From: Alphaproteobacteria bacterium
GTDB lineage: Bacteria; Pseudomonadota; Alphaproteobacteria; UBA2966
Direction: 5' to 3'
Assembly (NCBI GenBank): GCA_018654745.1
Contig: JABILA010000105.1
Location: forward strand, 1 to 64,000
Length of the DNA: 64,000 bases
In this document: positions 36,866-46,277 of the stretch, piece by piece
How positions within the stretch are numbered: position 1 is the stretch's first letter
How the letters are laid out: each line of letters begins with the position of its first letter
Position numbers and translations under genes: made by a program
The notes under the pieces: generated by a model
What the model was told of the DNA's origin: nothing
What the model saw: the letters and a program-made list of their open reading frames with translations, nothing else
The model's database searches: none

Positions 36866-38311
36866 CTAGTCCACCCGGCTTGGTAACCAGGTTGCAACTT
36901 CAGGTACCGCGATCAGCAGGGCCAGTACAGCCAGCTCAATCAGGATAAATGGCAGCGCCGACCGGACGACTTCACCAAGGCTGACCTTGAACGGGGCGAC
37001 CCCCTTCATGACATACAGCAACAAGCCGAAGGGCGGTGTCAGCAAACTGATTTCCATGGTGATCAGCATCAGGACCATCAGCCAGATCACGTCAATCTGA
37101 AAAACGACCTGCAACGATGTTGAACCCAGAAGAAAGAACGGCAGGGTCAGCAGCAACATGCTGACCTGATCCATAAAGGCACCCAGGAATAACAGTACAA
37201 CCATCATCATGATCACGACCATGAACGGAGTCAGATCAAGCGAGGTAATCTGCTGCAACAATCCGTCCGTGGCACCGGAATATGACAGGGCCTGACTGAA
37301 AACCAGTGAACCGGCAATGATGAACAGGATCATGGTATTGATTTTGGCGGTTTCGACCAGGGATTTCATTACAGCACCCCAGCCAAATTCGGCACCATCA
37401 ATACCGGAAATCTTCACCGTATTCTTGAAAAGTTTGAAGAAGTAACAGGCACCCAGAGATGCCAGACTGCCGAGAGCAGCGGATTCGGTTGGTGAAGCAA
37501 TCCTGAAGAAGATACTGCCAACGACGACAACGAAAATAAGCAGCAGAGGCAGGATATAAAGATAGAAAGGTAGCGTGCGATTGATCAGACGATTGAAGCG
37601 TCCGTCATAAGCCCATGACCAGCGTGTCCTGCCACCAAGATTAAGCTCCATGGTCAACGGCGCATCGAGACCGCTTTCGTCAGGATCATAGGCCGGTGCC
37701 AGGTCCGGATTAATGATACAGCGGATTATCACATAGGCGAAAAACAGGATCGCCATCAAAATACCAGGAATGATCCCGGCGATTAGCAACTGGGCGACGG
37801 ATTGTTCAGCCAGACTGGCCAGCAATACGGCAAGTGCCGAAGGCGGGATCAGCATGGCGATACCACCAACGGCCATAATCGGTCCCATGGAAATTGAGGG
37901 ATGATAGCCACGCTTGATCATGTCCGGAAGTAACACGGAACCCAGGATCGCGGTATTGGCGATGGTGGACCCGGACAAGGAGGAAAAGACTGTACCGCCA
38001 ACAATAGAGACGACGGAAAGTCGACCCGGTATTTTCGAAATCATGCGGTCGATAGCACCGATTGCCTTGAAGGCTACACCGGTCTGCAACAGGATTTCGC
38101 CCATCAGCAAAAATAGCGAGATCGGGGCCAGAGTGTATTTGATGGCGTTGTGAAACTCCATCGGCATGAACATCAAGCCAATGTCGCCGTTCAGGAATAA
38201 ATATGTTCCGGCAATGTTAGCTGCAAAAAAGGCCAGCGCCACAGGCAGGCCAAGGAACATCAGGGTGCAAACGGTACCCAGCAAAAGGATAAGAGCGCCA
38301 TACCATTCCAT
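36866..38311 (-). CDS. dctM: TRAP transporter large permease (DctM type)
   Basis: This 481-residue inner-membrane protein has about 12-13 membrane segments and DctM features: SGSTIANTAILGSVLLPDMIKRGYHPSISMG around the first ligand loop, GGIAMLIPPSALAVL, and the C-terminal LTMEISLLTPPFGLLLYVMKG. It moves the solute with sodium. It is longer than the usual 425 residues because of an insert near residues 205-240. It lies last in the dctP-dctQ-dctM order, 3 bases after dctQ. Confidence 0.92.
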   Translation of the reverse strand: MEWYGALILLLGTVCTLMFLGLPVALAFFAANIAGTYLFLNGDIGLMFMPMEFHNAIKYTLAPISLFLLMGEILLQTGVAFKAIGAIDRMISKIPGRLSVVSIVGGTVFSSLSGSTIANTAILGSVLLPDMIKRGYHPSISMGPIMAVGGIAMLIPPSALAVLLASLAEQSVAQLLIAGIIPGILMAILFFAYVIIRCIINPDLAPAYDPDESGLDAPLTMELNLGGRTRWSWAYDGRFNRLINRTLPFYLYILPLLLIFVVVVGSIFFRIASPTESAALGSLASLGACYFFKLFKNTVKISGIDGAEFGWGAVMKSLVETAKINTMILFIIAGSLVFSQALSYSGATDGLLQQITSLDLTPFMVVIMMMVVLLFLGAFMDQVSMLLLTLPFFLLGSTSLQVVFQIDVIWLMVLMLITMEISLLTPPFGLLLYVMKGVAPFKVSLGEVVRSALPFILIELAVLALLIAVPEVATWLPSRVD

Positions 38312-38314
38312 CGA

Positions 38315-38845
38315 TCAGAACCCTGCTTCTTTGTTTTCAGCGTTTTCAGTAACCACAATTTCATTGGCGCGACGAATTCGGAACAGGAATTCAATCGCCA
38401 GCAGAAAAAACGATACGGCGAATACAGTCATCATGATCCAGTTCGCGATGCTCAGGTCTTTGTCAGGGTACGTATTGTCGACATATTCCGAAATGGCGAG
38501 GCGTACACCATAAGTGCAAAGGACCAGGCTGAGGATTGCACCGATCAAATCCAGGAAACGTTCAAGCCAGGCCGCCGCCTTTTCAGGTAATGATGAAACG
38601 ATCACGTCAACACGGACATGGGCACCTTGCTGAAGCACCCACGGGGCACCCAGAAAGACACCAACATAAAGCGCATATTCTACGCCCTCGCTCAGCCACC
38701 AGATGGCACCGATACCTGTTTTTACGATCAGGAGATTGAGGGGAATAAGAACTGCGAAAGAGCCAATAGAAATCGCGACAAGGACAATCAGTGCATAGAT
38801 TGTGCGATTAAAAATGGCCTCGATACGATCTATTTGCGTGCGCAT
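38315..38845 (-). CDS. dctQ: TRAP transporter small permease (DctQ type)
   Basis: This 176-residue protein has four membrane segments (ALIVLVAISIGSFAVLIPL; GVEYALYVGVFLGAPWVLQQ; LIGAILSLVLCTYGV; WIMMTVFAVSFFLLAIEFLFR). The segment GAPWVLQQGAHVRVDV is a family hallmark. It pairs with the large permease encoded 3 bases downstream. Confidence 0.9.
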   Translation of the reverse strand: MRTQIDRIEAIFNRTIYALIVLVAISIGSFAVLIPLNLLIVKTGIGAIWWLSEGVEYALYVGVFLGAPWVLQQGAHVRVDVIVSSLPEKAAAWLERFLDLIGAILSLVLCTYGVRLAISEYVDNTYPDKDLSIANWIMMTVFAVSFFLLAIEFLFRIRRANEIVVTENAENKEAGF

Positions 38846-38888
38846 TCAGAGGGCCGCCAAACTAATATTCAGGACAGGTTGTAAACGA

Positions 38889-38919
38889 AACGGTGGCCCC
38901 GATTGCCGGCGCCACCGTT
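38889..38919 (-). promoter_or_regulatory. Hairpin between dctP and dctQ
   Basis: AACGGTGGC pairs perfectly with GCCACCGTT around a 13-base loop and no T-tract follows. It probably protects or partly terminates the dctP mRNA so that binding protein exceeds permease. Confidence 0.6.
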
Positions 38920-38938
38920 CGCATATACAGAAGATATT

Positions 38939-39925
38939 TTACTTGGTGAAAAGCTTCATCAGCTTTGGACCATGGACGGGACTGCGGGCAAGAACTTCGC
39001 CCCAGGCAGCATCCTTGGCTGATTTCACCCAGAAATCACGCTCGGCACCCTTGAACTCAATGACGCCAACGCCCTGCTTTTCCAACCAGGCATGCTGCTT
39101 CTTCAATGAAGCCTTGAATTCAGGACCAGCTGGCTCGCCTTTTGCTTCAGAAGCCATAGCAGCCTTGTTGATCACATCTTTCACGTCCTGGGGAAGCGAG
39201 TTCCATTTTTTCTGGTTCGCCATTGTGAACAGTGTGCTGGTGTAGAAACCAGGCTCAACCCGGTATTTGGTGACTTTCGCCCATGGTGGGACCCAACCCA
39301 GTGCCGGCCAGCCATAACCCTGAACGGTATTGTTTTCCATCAAGGTGTAGATTTGTGGCAAGGCGGCTGTCTGTACGGTGGCACCGAGGCTTTTAAAGAA
39401 TGCGGTGTAAACCGGGGCAACACGCAAGTGCAAACCCTTCAGGTTCGGTTTGTCGATTTTCTTGCTCAGCCACAGATGGAAGGGACCAAAATCGTGGTGA
39501 CGAGCGACCATATGGACGCCTTTTATGCCCATCAGGTTTGCCATGTAATCCCAGCCACCGTTCTTGCGCAGCTCGGCATATGTATATTCGGCCAGACGGA
39601 ATACAGGTGCTTCAGGCAACAGGTTACCAAAATAAGCTTCGGTACAACCGACGAAATCAAAGGCACCTTTTGACAATTTTTGCGTCAAGGTGAAGGGGCT
39701 GCCAATCGCTGGCGCACCGCCGATTAGTTTGACATTGACGACGCCTTTGCCCGCTGCATTGATGGCTTTGACGACGGCTTCAAACGGGCGACCCGGAGGG
39801 CTGCCGACGGGAAAGCAACTTGCTGCTGTCAGTCTTGTTTCTGCAGAGGCAGTCGTTGGCACCGCAAATGCGGCACCTGTTATAGCTACTGCCGCGGCGG
39901 CAAGTGCCAGTGATTTCAAATTCAT
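38939..39925 (-). CDS. dctP: TRAP transporter solute-binding protein (DctP type)
   Basis: This 328-residue periplasmic protein has a signal peptide (about residues 1-28, MNLKSLALAAAAVAITGAAF then TTASAETRL). The mature chain has family segments: GVVNVKLIGGAPAIG, LKGLHLRVAPVYTAFFKSLGATVQTAALPQIYTLMENNTVQGYGWP in its conserved C-terminal lobe, and the solute Arg in LHLRVAP. It gives the uptake system its specificity, which cannot be read here. The ATG at 39925 follows AGGGAG; a much longer upstream frame has no support. Confidence 0.93.
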   Translation of the reverse strand: MNLKSLALAAAAVAITGAAFAVPTTASAETRLTAASCFPVGSPPGRPFEAVVKAINAAGKGVVNVKLIGGAPAIGSPFTLTQKLSKGAFDFVGCTEAYFGNLLPEAPVFRLAEYTYAELRKNGGWDYMANLMGIKGVHMVARHHDFGPFHLWLSKKIDKPNLKGLHLRVAPVYTAFFKSLGATVQTAALPQIYTLMENNTVQGYGWPALGWVPPWAKVTKYRVEPGFYTSTLFTMANQKKWNSLPQDVKDVINKAAMASEAKGEPAGPEFKASLKKQHAWLEKQGVGVIEFKGAERDFWVKSAKDAAWGEVLARSPVHGPKLMKLFTK

Positions 39926-40013
39926 GGTAATAAACTCCCTGTTGATACCAATTTGATGTTTGTTTTGTCGTTTGCTTTTGTTTTTGTCGATGCAATTTAT
40001 TGGTTCGGTGTGC

Positions 40014-40043
40014 ATTAGAACAATAAATAGGTGGGTAGTGCAA
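40014..40043 (-). promoter_or_regulatory. Possible promoter of the TRAP operon
   Basis: On the minus strand TTGCAC and TCTAAT are 18 bases apart, about 90 bases upstream of dctP. The -10 is good and the -35 poor. Confidence 0.25.
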
Positions 40044-40092
40044 CAATATCATTCGGTTAAATTTCAGAAGACCCACATATTGTGCGGTTGGA

Positions 40093-40692
40093 TTACTCCG
40101 CCGCTATATCTGGACTGGTTGTCGCAAGGCCATTTGACGTTACCGTAAAATAGGTGTCAATAATTTCGTCAATCGAGGTGCCTTTCGAGGGGTCAAACCA
40201 GCGCGATAACCAGTTACACATGCCTAAAATGCCGAACGCAACCATTTTGGGGTCCAAACCATCCTTGAACTCCCCACGTTCCTGTCCCTCACGGATCAGT
40301 TCGGTCCAGTGATTACTGTATTCGTCCCACGTACCCTGCAACTGGCCCAGTTTTGACGGGTCCGCAAAAAAGTGGTCTTCGCGCAAGGCGATAGACATCT
40401 CCAGATAGGTCGGATCAAAGCTTGCCAGGTGGTTTTCGAAGGCGGCGCGCAGTTTTTCCGGGCTTGTCATATCCATTCTGCGAATGTTGCGCATGCCGGT
40501 AAGCAGGCTTTTGCTCGATGGTAACAGGACTTCAAGCAAGATGTCGTGGCGGCTTTTGAAATAATAGTAAATCGCTTCCCGCTTGATACCGACCGCCGTC
40601 GCAATATGTTCTATCGAAGTGTTGGCAACGCCTTTGTCGGCGAACAGTTCAGCCGCCCGACGCAGGATTTCAGTTCTGCGGTTCATTGCCAT
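40093..40692 (-). CDS. TetR family transcriptional regulator
   Basis: This 199-residue repressor has an N-terminal helix-turn-helix (AAELFADKGVANTSIEHIATA then VGIKREAIYYYFKSRHDILLEVL) and a C-terminal ligand domain. It is divergent from the acyl-CoA ligase that leads the catabolic run and sits beside the TRAP transporter genes. It probably controls both, through the 26-base palindrome at 40794-40819. The ATG at 40692 follows GGAAA and begins at the natural family start; the longer frame to 40905 would pass through the operator. Confidence 0.9.
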   Translation of the reverse strand: MAMNRRTEILRRAAELFADKGVANTSIEHIATAVGIKREAIYYYFKSRHDILLEVLLPSSKSLLTGMRNIRRMDMTSPEKLRAAFENHLASFDPTYLEMSIALREDHFFADPSKLGQLQGTWDEYSNHWTELIREGQERGEFKDGLDPKMVAFGILGMCNWLSRWFDPSKGTSIDEIIDTYFTVTSNGLATTSPDIAAE

Positions 40693-40793
40693 AATCCGGT
40701 TTCCAATAATCAGGTCATCACAAAGCTGCCGAAAATCGACAAATTCAACTCTCTCGATTTTTACTCTAGTCAGCTTCCTTACATATTGTAAAG

Positions 40794-40819
40794 AAAATTT
40801 TACAGTACCGTAAAATTTT
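40794..40819. promoter_or_regulatory. Candidate TetR operator, 26-base palindrome
   Basis: AAAATTTTAC and GTAAAATTTT flank AGTACC; 12 of 13 base pairs match. It is about 100 bases from the TetR start and 67 from the first possible ligase start. It shares the core ACGGTAC with the palindrome before the other TetR gene at 16804-16822. Confidence 0.7.
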
Positions 40820-40886
40820 TTGTTTACAGATCGTCGATTCATGTCTAGCTTTTGGCAGATGCCGATCAGGGGGACTTTCGACCTGT

Positions 40887-42485
40887 GTGGCGAATACGAA
40901 TTCAAAAATCGGAAATATCAGAATACCCATGGACCTTTCCCGCTGGATCATACGACACGCTGATTTCACGCCTGACAAAACTGCATTGCGGTTTGAAGGC
41001 AAGGAAATCAGCTATGCCGAATTTGCGGCGATGATCGAAGCCCTGGCGGCGGCGATGGCGAACAAACTGGATGTCAGCCGTGGCGACCGTGTCGCTGTAC
41101 TGTCTCTGAATTCTCCGGTGACTTTGGCTTTGCTGTTTGCCTGTGCCCGTCTGGGGGCCATGATCTCACCTCTGAACTGGCGGCTGGCGGGGCCGGAACA
41201 TAACCGGATGATCGCTGATGCCCGGCCGAAGTCATTGTTCGTTGGCGAGGAATTTATCGACAACGTAGATGTCAGCCGCGACGAAATCGATGTGCCGCAT
41301 TTTGTTGCCATGAACGGTGAAAAAGAAAACTGGATCAGTCTCGACAACCTGATCGAGGAATACAAAGGCGTTACCGCACCAGTCAGTGGTGGCCCGGAAG
41401 ATGCGCTTTTGCTGTGTTATACATCCGGGTCAACCGGCGCGCCTAAAGGCGTTGTACTGACGCAAAATGCCATGCAGTTCAATGCGATCAACAGTATCCA
41501 CATGCATGGACTGGTTGGCAGTGACGTTGCCTTGACGACGCTGCCATTGTTCCATGTCGGTGGTCTGAACATCCAGACTTTACCGGCATTGCATCTGGGG
41601 GCGACGACAATCCTGCAAAAACAGTTTGAGCCAGATGCAACATTTGATGATCTGGAATCAGGCGACGTGACGCTGACTTGTTTTGTCCCGGCCCAGATGC
41701 AGGCGATGGTCGCGCATCCCCGATGGGCGAAGGCGTCGTTTGAAGGAATACGATCCGTGACAACGGGATCGACGTTCGTGCCGCACAGCCTGATCGAACA
41801 GTTTCACAAAAAATCTGTCCCGGTTATTCAGATTTACGGGTCCACAGAAACCGCACCAATCGCTGTCTATACAACGGTAAATGATGCCCACAGCAAGCTT
41901 GGATCAACTGGCAAAGCTGCCATCCATTGCGAGGTTCGCCTTGTCGACGACGATGGCATGGATGTTGGGCAGGGAACGTCAGGAGAGATTTTGGTCCGTG
42001 GTGCCAGCGTCATGCGTGAATACTGGCAGCAGCCGGACGTAACACGTGAAGTTCTTGATGCAGATGGTTGGTTCCAGACAGGCGATATGGGACACTTTGA
42101 CGAAGAGGGTTATCTTTATGTTGATGACCGTAAAAAGGACATGATCATTTCTGGTGGTGAAAATATTTATCCGGCAGAACTGGAAAATATCCTTGCCGAA
42201 GTCGACGACCTTGCCGAAGCTGCGGTAGTTGGCAAAAGTGATGCCAGATGGGGTGAAGTTGCGGTCGCCGTCTGTGTGCTGAAAGATGGACGAACGCTGA
42301 AAGAACAGGATGTGCTGGCCGCATTTGAAGACAATCTGGCACGCTATAAACATCCAAAAGAAGTAGTGTTTACTGATCAGTTGCCTCGCAACGCGATGGG
42401 CAAAGTCGTCAAGGATGACGTCAGAAAACTGGTCAGTGAAATAACAAACGACCCGGAAGAAAGCCTGGAGGCTATGAAGATATGA
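40887..42485 (+). CDS. Acyl-CoA ligase (AMP-forming), first gene of the catabolic run
   Basis: This enzyme (532 residues from this start) activates a carboxylic acid to its CoA ester through an acyl-adenylate. ANL motifs are complete: YTSGSTGAPKGVVLT, IYGSTETAP, DGWFQTGDMG, DDRKKDMIISGGENIYP and the catalytic Lys in PRNAMGKVVKDD. The start is uncertain. GTG at 40887 has AGGGGG about 13 bases upstream; ATG at 40929 gives the more usual family beginning, MDLSRWIIRHADFTPDK, but lacks a Shine-Dalgarno. The stop overlaps the start of hyuA as ATGA. The TetR operator lies upstream. Confidence 0.92.
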   Translation: MANTNSKIGNIRIPMDLSRWIIRHADFTPDKTALRFEGKEISYAEFAAMIEALAAAMANKLDVSRGDRVAVLSLNSPVTLALLFACARLGAMISPLNWRLAGPEHNRMIADARPKSLFVGEEFIDNVDVSRDEIDVPHFVAMNGEKENWISLDNLIEEYKGVTAPVSGGPEDALLLCYTSGSTGAPKGVVLTQNAMQFNAINSIHMHGLVGSDVALTTLPLFHVGGLNIQTLPALHLGATTILQKQFEPDATFDDLESGDVTLTCFVPAQMQAMVAHPRWAKASFEGIRSVTTGSTFVPHSLIEQFHKKSVPVIQIYGSTETAPIAVYTTVNDAHSKLGSTGKAAIHCEVRLVDDDGMDVGQGTSGEILVRGASVMREYWQQPDVTREVLDADGWFQTGDMGHFDEEGYLYVDDRKKDMIISGGENIYPAELENILAEVDDLAEAAVVGKSDARWGEVAVAVCVLKDGRTLKEQDVLAAFEDNLARYKHPKEVVFTDQLPRNAMGKVVKDDVRKLVSEITNDPEESLEAMKI

Positions 42486-44596
42486 AGATCGGCATTGATG
42501 TTGGTGGCACGTTCACCGACTTTTTCCTTGTTCGCGAAGGTGAAGCTCCGAGAATTCACAAGGCGTTGTCTACTCCGGATGACCCTTCAATAGCAGTCAT
42601 CCAGGGGATGACTGAGTTGGCCGAAATGCTGGATCCACCCATGACCCTGGAACAGTTCGCAGGCGAGCTGGAAACCATTGTTCACGGTACAACGGTGACA
42701 ACGAACGCAACGCTGACGCGGCGTGGTGCCAAAAGTGGCCTGATCACCACAGAAGGACTGCGCGACGCTCTGGAAATGCGCCGTGGTATCCGCGAAGAAC
42801 AATATAATAATCGCTACACCAACGTTAAACCGCTGGTCGAGCGCTATCTTCGCGCCGGTGTAGGTGGCCGCCTGGACCGCAATGGACGTGAAGTTGAACC
42901 CCTGAACCTGGATGATATCAGGGCGGCGATTGAGCTGTTCAAGGCAGAGGACGTCAAAGCGGTCTCGATCTGTTTCATGAACGCCTTTGCCAATCCCGAG
43001 CATGAACAGGCTGCAGCCGAACTTGTGCGCAAGGAAATGCCGGAAGCATATCTTACAGTTTCAACAGACCTGCTGCCGTCGATCCGCTTTTACGAGCGCA
43101 TCAGCACCACGGCCCTGAACTCCTATATCGGCCCCATTCTGGATCATTACCTGAACCAGCTGGTGGGTCGGTTGTCTGACATCAGTTTCAAAGGCGTGCT
43201 GCTGATCATGCAATCCAACGGTGGCGTCATGTCGCCGCAGGTGGCGCGCGAGAATGCTGCCCTGACCCTGCTGTCTGGTCCTGCGGGCGGACCTGGAGCC
43301 GGACACATCTATGCCAAGGCGCATGACTATAACAACAGCTTGACTGTGGATATGGGCGGAACCAGTTTTGAAGCTGCCCTTGTCGTCGACAGCCCCATCA
43401 TGGTCAATGACGGCCAAATCGATCGTCATCGTATTGCCCTGCCTATGCTGGGTATTCACACCATTGGCGCAGGTGGCGGCTCAATTGGCTGGATCGATGA
43501 AGGTGGCTTGTTGCGCATGGGCCCACAAAGTGCAGGTGCTGCACCGGGGCCGGTCAGCTATCAAAAGGGCGGTGAATTGCCTGCCTGTACCGATGCCAAT
43601 CTGGTATTGGGTTATCTCAATCCGGGTTTCTTTGCCGGTGGCAAGATGTCCCTCGATATCGATGCCGCTCGTGCAGCGATCAAAAAGCACATCGGCGATC
43701 CGATGGGTCTGAGCATCGAAGAAGCTGCCGCCGGGATGTATCGTATAAACTGTAACAACATGGCCCAGGGTGTACGCGAAATCACGATCAAGCGAGGCTT
43801 TGATCCACGTGAGTTCCCGATGATTGTGGCTGGCGGTGCAGGACCTATTCATTCCTGCCTGATCTGTTCGGAACTGGATATGCCGTTCATGATCGTGCCG
43901 CGCGAAAGTTCGATCCTGTGTGCTGTCGGCATGCTGATGGGCGATATCAAACACGATTTCGTTCGCACCTTTGTATCGCCCCTGATGGAAGCCGACTGGA
44001 CCGATTTGAATGCCCGGATCGACAGCATGATCGCTGAAGGCGACAAAATGCTGGAAGAAGAAGGCATTCCTGCTGAGCGACGCGAAGCTCATGTCAAATT
44101 CGATTGCCGGTATCTCAAGCAATATCACGAAGTCTCTTTTGTTGTGCCGCAGGATGCGTTGAAAGCGGGTGATGGTGCAACTATCGCCCAGGCCTTTCAT
44201 GCCGAACACAATCGCCTCTACGGCTATTCCCTGGAAGATAACGACGAAGTGGTTCAGGTCGAGATCATCAATGTCCGGGTGCAGGCTGTGGGAATCACGG
44301 AAAAACCGGAAATCGCGACCACTGCCAGAGCCGGAAGCGATCCCTCCGCTGCACAAAAAGGTGAGCGCAGCATGTATATTCCGGAGTACAATGAATTCCG
44401 CGATACCACTGTCTTTGACGGTCACAAGCTGGAACATGGCAACCGGCTGACCGGTCCGGCCATGATCGAACAGATAACCACGGCCATCTTCGTCAGTGCC
44501 GACTATGATTGCGTGGTCGATAGTTTTGGATCGTTCGTTCTTTACAGAAAAGGTCGTGAAGACCTTGTAGCAAAAACAATTGAGGGAGGCTCCTGA
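42482..44596 (+). CDS. hyuA: Hydantoinase/oxoprolinase family protein, subunit A
   Basis: This 704-residue protein belongs to the HyuA/acetone-acetophenone carboxylase alpha family, ATP-dependent enzymes that hydrolyse cyclic amides or carboxylate ketones. The ASKHA nucleotide-binding start is MKIGIDVGGTFTDFFLV. Other conserved parts are IVHGTTVTTNATLTRRGAKSGLIT, ERISTTALNSYIGP, MQSNGGVMSP, LLSGPAGGPGAGH and LTVDMGGTSFEAAL. It is coupled to the upstream ligase (ATGA) and to hyuB downstream (TGATG), so the two subunits are made together. Whether it acts as amidohydrolase or carboxylase cannot be told. Confidence 0.92.
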   Translation: MKIGIDVGGTFTDFFLVREGEAPRIHKALSTPDDPSIAVIQGMTELAEMLDPPMTLEQFAGELETIVHGTTVTTNATLTRRGAKSGLITTEGLRDALEMRRGIREEQYNNRYTNVKPLVERYLRAGVGGRLDRNGREVEPLNLDDIRAAIELFKAEDVKAVSICFMNAFANPEHEQAAAELVRKEMPEAYLTVSTDLLPSIRFYERISTTALNSYIGPILDHYLNQLVGRLSDISFKGVLLIMQSNGGVMSPQVARENAALTLLSGPAGGPGAGHIYAKAHDYNNSLTVDMGGTSFEAALVVDSPIMVNDGQIDRHRIALPMLGIHTIGAGGGSIGWIDEGGLLRMGPQSAGAAPGPVSYQKGGELPACTDANLVLGYLNPGFFAGGKMSLDIDAARAAIKKHIGDPMGLSIEEAAAGMYRINCNNMAQGVREITIKRGFDPREFPMIVAGGAGPIHSCLICSELDMPFMIVPRESSILCAVGMLMGDIKHDFVRTFVSPLMEADWTDLNARIDSMIAEGDKMLEEEGIPAERREAHVKFDCRYLKQYHEVSFVVPQDALKAGDGATIAQAFHAEHNRLYGYSLEDNDEVVQVEIINVRVQAVGITEKPEIATTARAGSDPSAAQKGERSMYIPEYNEFRDTTVFDGHKLEHGNRLTGPAMIEQITTAIFVSADYDCVVDSFGSFVLYRKGREDLVAKTIEGGS

Positions 44597-46272
44597 TGAG
44601 CAATATTGATCCCATTCTGCTATCCGTTTACGCACGGACTTTCAAATCCATCACTGATGAGATGAGCATGTCAGTAGAGAAAACTGCGCGCTCGCCCATT
44701 CTTTGTGAAGCCAAGGATTTTGTCACCGGACTTTACGATGCCAAAGGCAATATGCTGGAGCAAACCGAGAACTTGCCGATCCTCGCCTTTTCGCTGGCCC
44801 CGGTCTGCAAATATATCCTCGAATTCTTCGAAGGCGACATCCATGAAGGCGACGTGATTTTTCACAATGACGTCTTTTCCATGGGCAACCAGAACAACGA
44901 TGTGGCCGTCTACAAACCCATATTCCTGGATGGCGAACTTGTTGGCTGGTCTGCGGTCAAGGGCCATCAGGCTGATATCGGCGGCAACGTCCCTGGTGGC
45001 TACAACCCGGACGCCACCGAAGTCTGGCAGGAAGCCCTGCGCATTCCACCGGTGAAAGTCTACGACAAGGGCAAACTGCGCAAGGACGTCTGGGACCTGA
45101 TCTTCGCCAATATCCGTTTCGATATGGTGCAGCATGACATGCGGGCACAAATGGGGGCCTGTACCGTCGGCGAGCGTCGCCTGCTGGAGCTGCTGGGCAA
45201 GTACGGCAAGGAAAGCTTCAACGCGCACAAGAAAGCCTTGTTCCAATCAACCCGCCAGATGATGGAAAGCGAAATCTTCAAGAGCCCCAAGGGCCGGTAT
45301 TCCGGCGAAGGCATGGTCTATTATGATGGCCACCATTTAGGTAGCGAATTTACCATTCGTGTTGATATCGATGTTTATGACAAGTCCATCAAGTTTGATT
45401 ATTCACGCACCGACGCTCAGACCAACGGGTTTGTAAACGGCACCTATACCTCCAGTGCGTCGGCAACCATCCTGACCTTGTTGCAGATGATCAATCCGGA
45501 CATTCCGCACAATGAAGGCATGATCGAACCGCTGGAAATTATCATTCCGGAGGGCACGATCCTGAATGCCTCCTACCCCAAGGCGACGACTTTTGGTAAC
45601 CATCTGTGTCCACCAAATGCCGATGCCATCATGCGCGCCCTGGCACCTGCCATTCCTGACAATGTGACGGCGGGCTGGAACAATCTTTTCTGCTCCCTGA
45701 CCTCCGCCCGGGACGAGGAAAAAGACGATACCTATGTCGATATCTTTTTCATGGGCCAGAAGGGCGGCTCCGGTGGCATGAAGGGTACCGACGGTTATGA
45801 CCACATCGGCATGATTGATGCCTCTGGCGGCATGGTTGATCAGGACTATGAAATGTTCGAACAGCAAACACCTCATTTGCTCAAAAAACATGAATACACA
45901 ACCGATTCAGGCGGTGCCGGACAGTGGCGCGGCGGTCTGGGTGTGGAGACCATCTATACCATTGGTTCCGAAGACACCCAGTTTGTGACATTCGGTGACG
46001 GTGATTTTGAACCGGCGTTCGGGCTTTTTGGCGGTCACGATTCAACCTTGAATTCAATCAAGCTGACCTACCCGGACGGCACTGAACTGGTACCCCTGAA
46101 CAAATCCCTGCACAAAGGCGTGCCGAAGGGAACCAGGTATCATCAGTTTGCCGGTGGCGGCGGTGGCTGGGGCAAACCCGAAGACCGTGATCGCGATGTG
46201 CTGAAAGCTGAAATTCGCAATGGTGTGATTTCTGATGAAGTTGCCCGCGATGTCTACGGATACAAGGGCTGA
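44596..46272 (+). CDS. hyuB: Hydantoinase B/oxoprolinase family protein, subunit B
   Basis: This 558-residue protein is the HyuB partner. Recognisable parts are IDPILLSVYARTFKSITDEM, TARSPILCEAKDFVTGLYD, FHNDVFSMGNQNNDVAVYKP, VKGHQADIGGNVPGGYNPDA (the metal-site His/Asp region), NGTYTSSASATILTLLQM and the C-terminal GGAGQWRGGLG and AGGGGGWGKPEDRD. Its start shares one base with the hyuA stop. Acyl-CoA dehydrogenase follows 5 bases downstream. Confidence 0.92.
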   Translation: MSNIDPILLSVYARTFKSITDEMSMSVEKTARSPILCEAKDFVTGLYDAKGNMLEQTENLPILAFSLAPVCKYILEFFEGDIHEGDVIFHNDVFSMGNQNNDVAVYKPIFLDGELVGWSAVKGHQADIGGNVPGGYNPDATEVWQEALRIPPVKVYDKGKLRKDVWDLIFANIRFDMVQHDMRAQMGACTVGERRLLELLGKYGKESFNAHKKALFQSTRQMMESEIFKSPKGRYSGEGMVYYDGHHLGSEFTIRVDIDVYDKSIKFDYSRTDAQTNGFVNGTYTSSASATILTLLQMINPDIPHNEGMIEPLEIIIPEGTILNASYPKATTFGNHLCPPNADAIMRALAPAIPDNVTAGWNNLFCSLTSARDEEKDDTYVDIFFMGQKGGSGGMKGTDGYDHIGMIDASGGMVDQDYEMFEQQTPHLLKKHEYTTDSGGAGQWRGGLGVETIYTIGSEDTQFVTFGDGDFEPAFGLFGGHDSTLNSIKLTYPDGTELVPLNKSLHKGVPKGTRYHQFAGGGGGWGKPEDRDRDVLKAEIRNGVISDEVARDVYGYKG

Positions 46273-46277
46273 AGACG

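Noticed and set aside
39926-40015. N-terminal extension of the TRAP binding protein
   Set aside because: It would precede a normal signal peptide with hydrophilic residues; the ATG at 39925 has AGGGAG.
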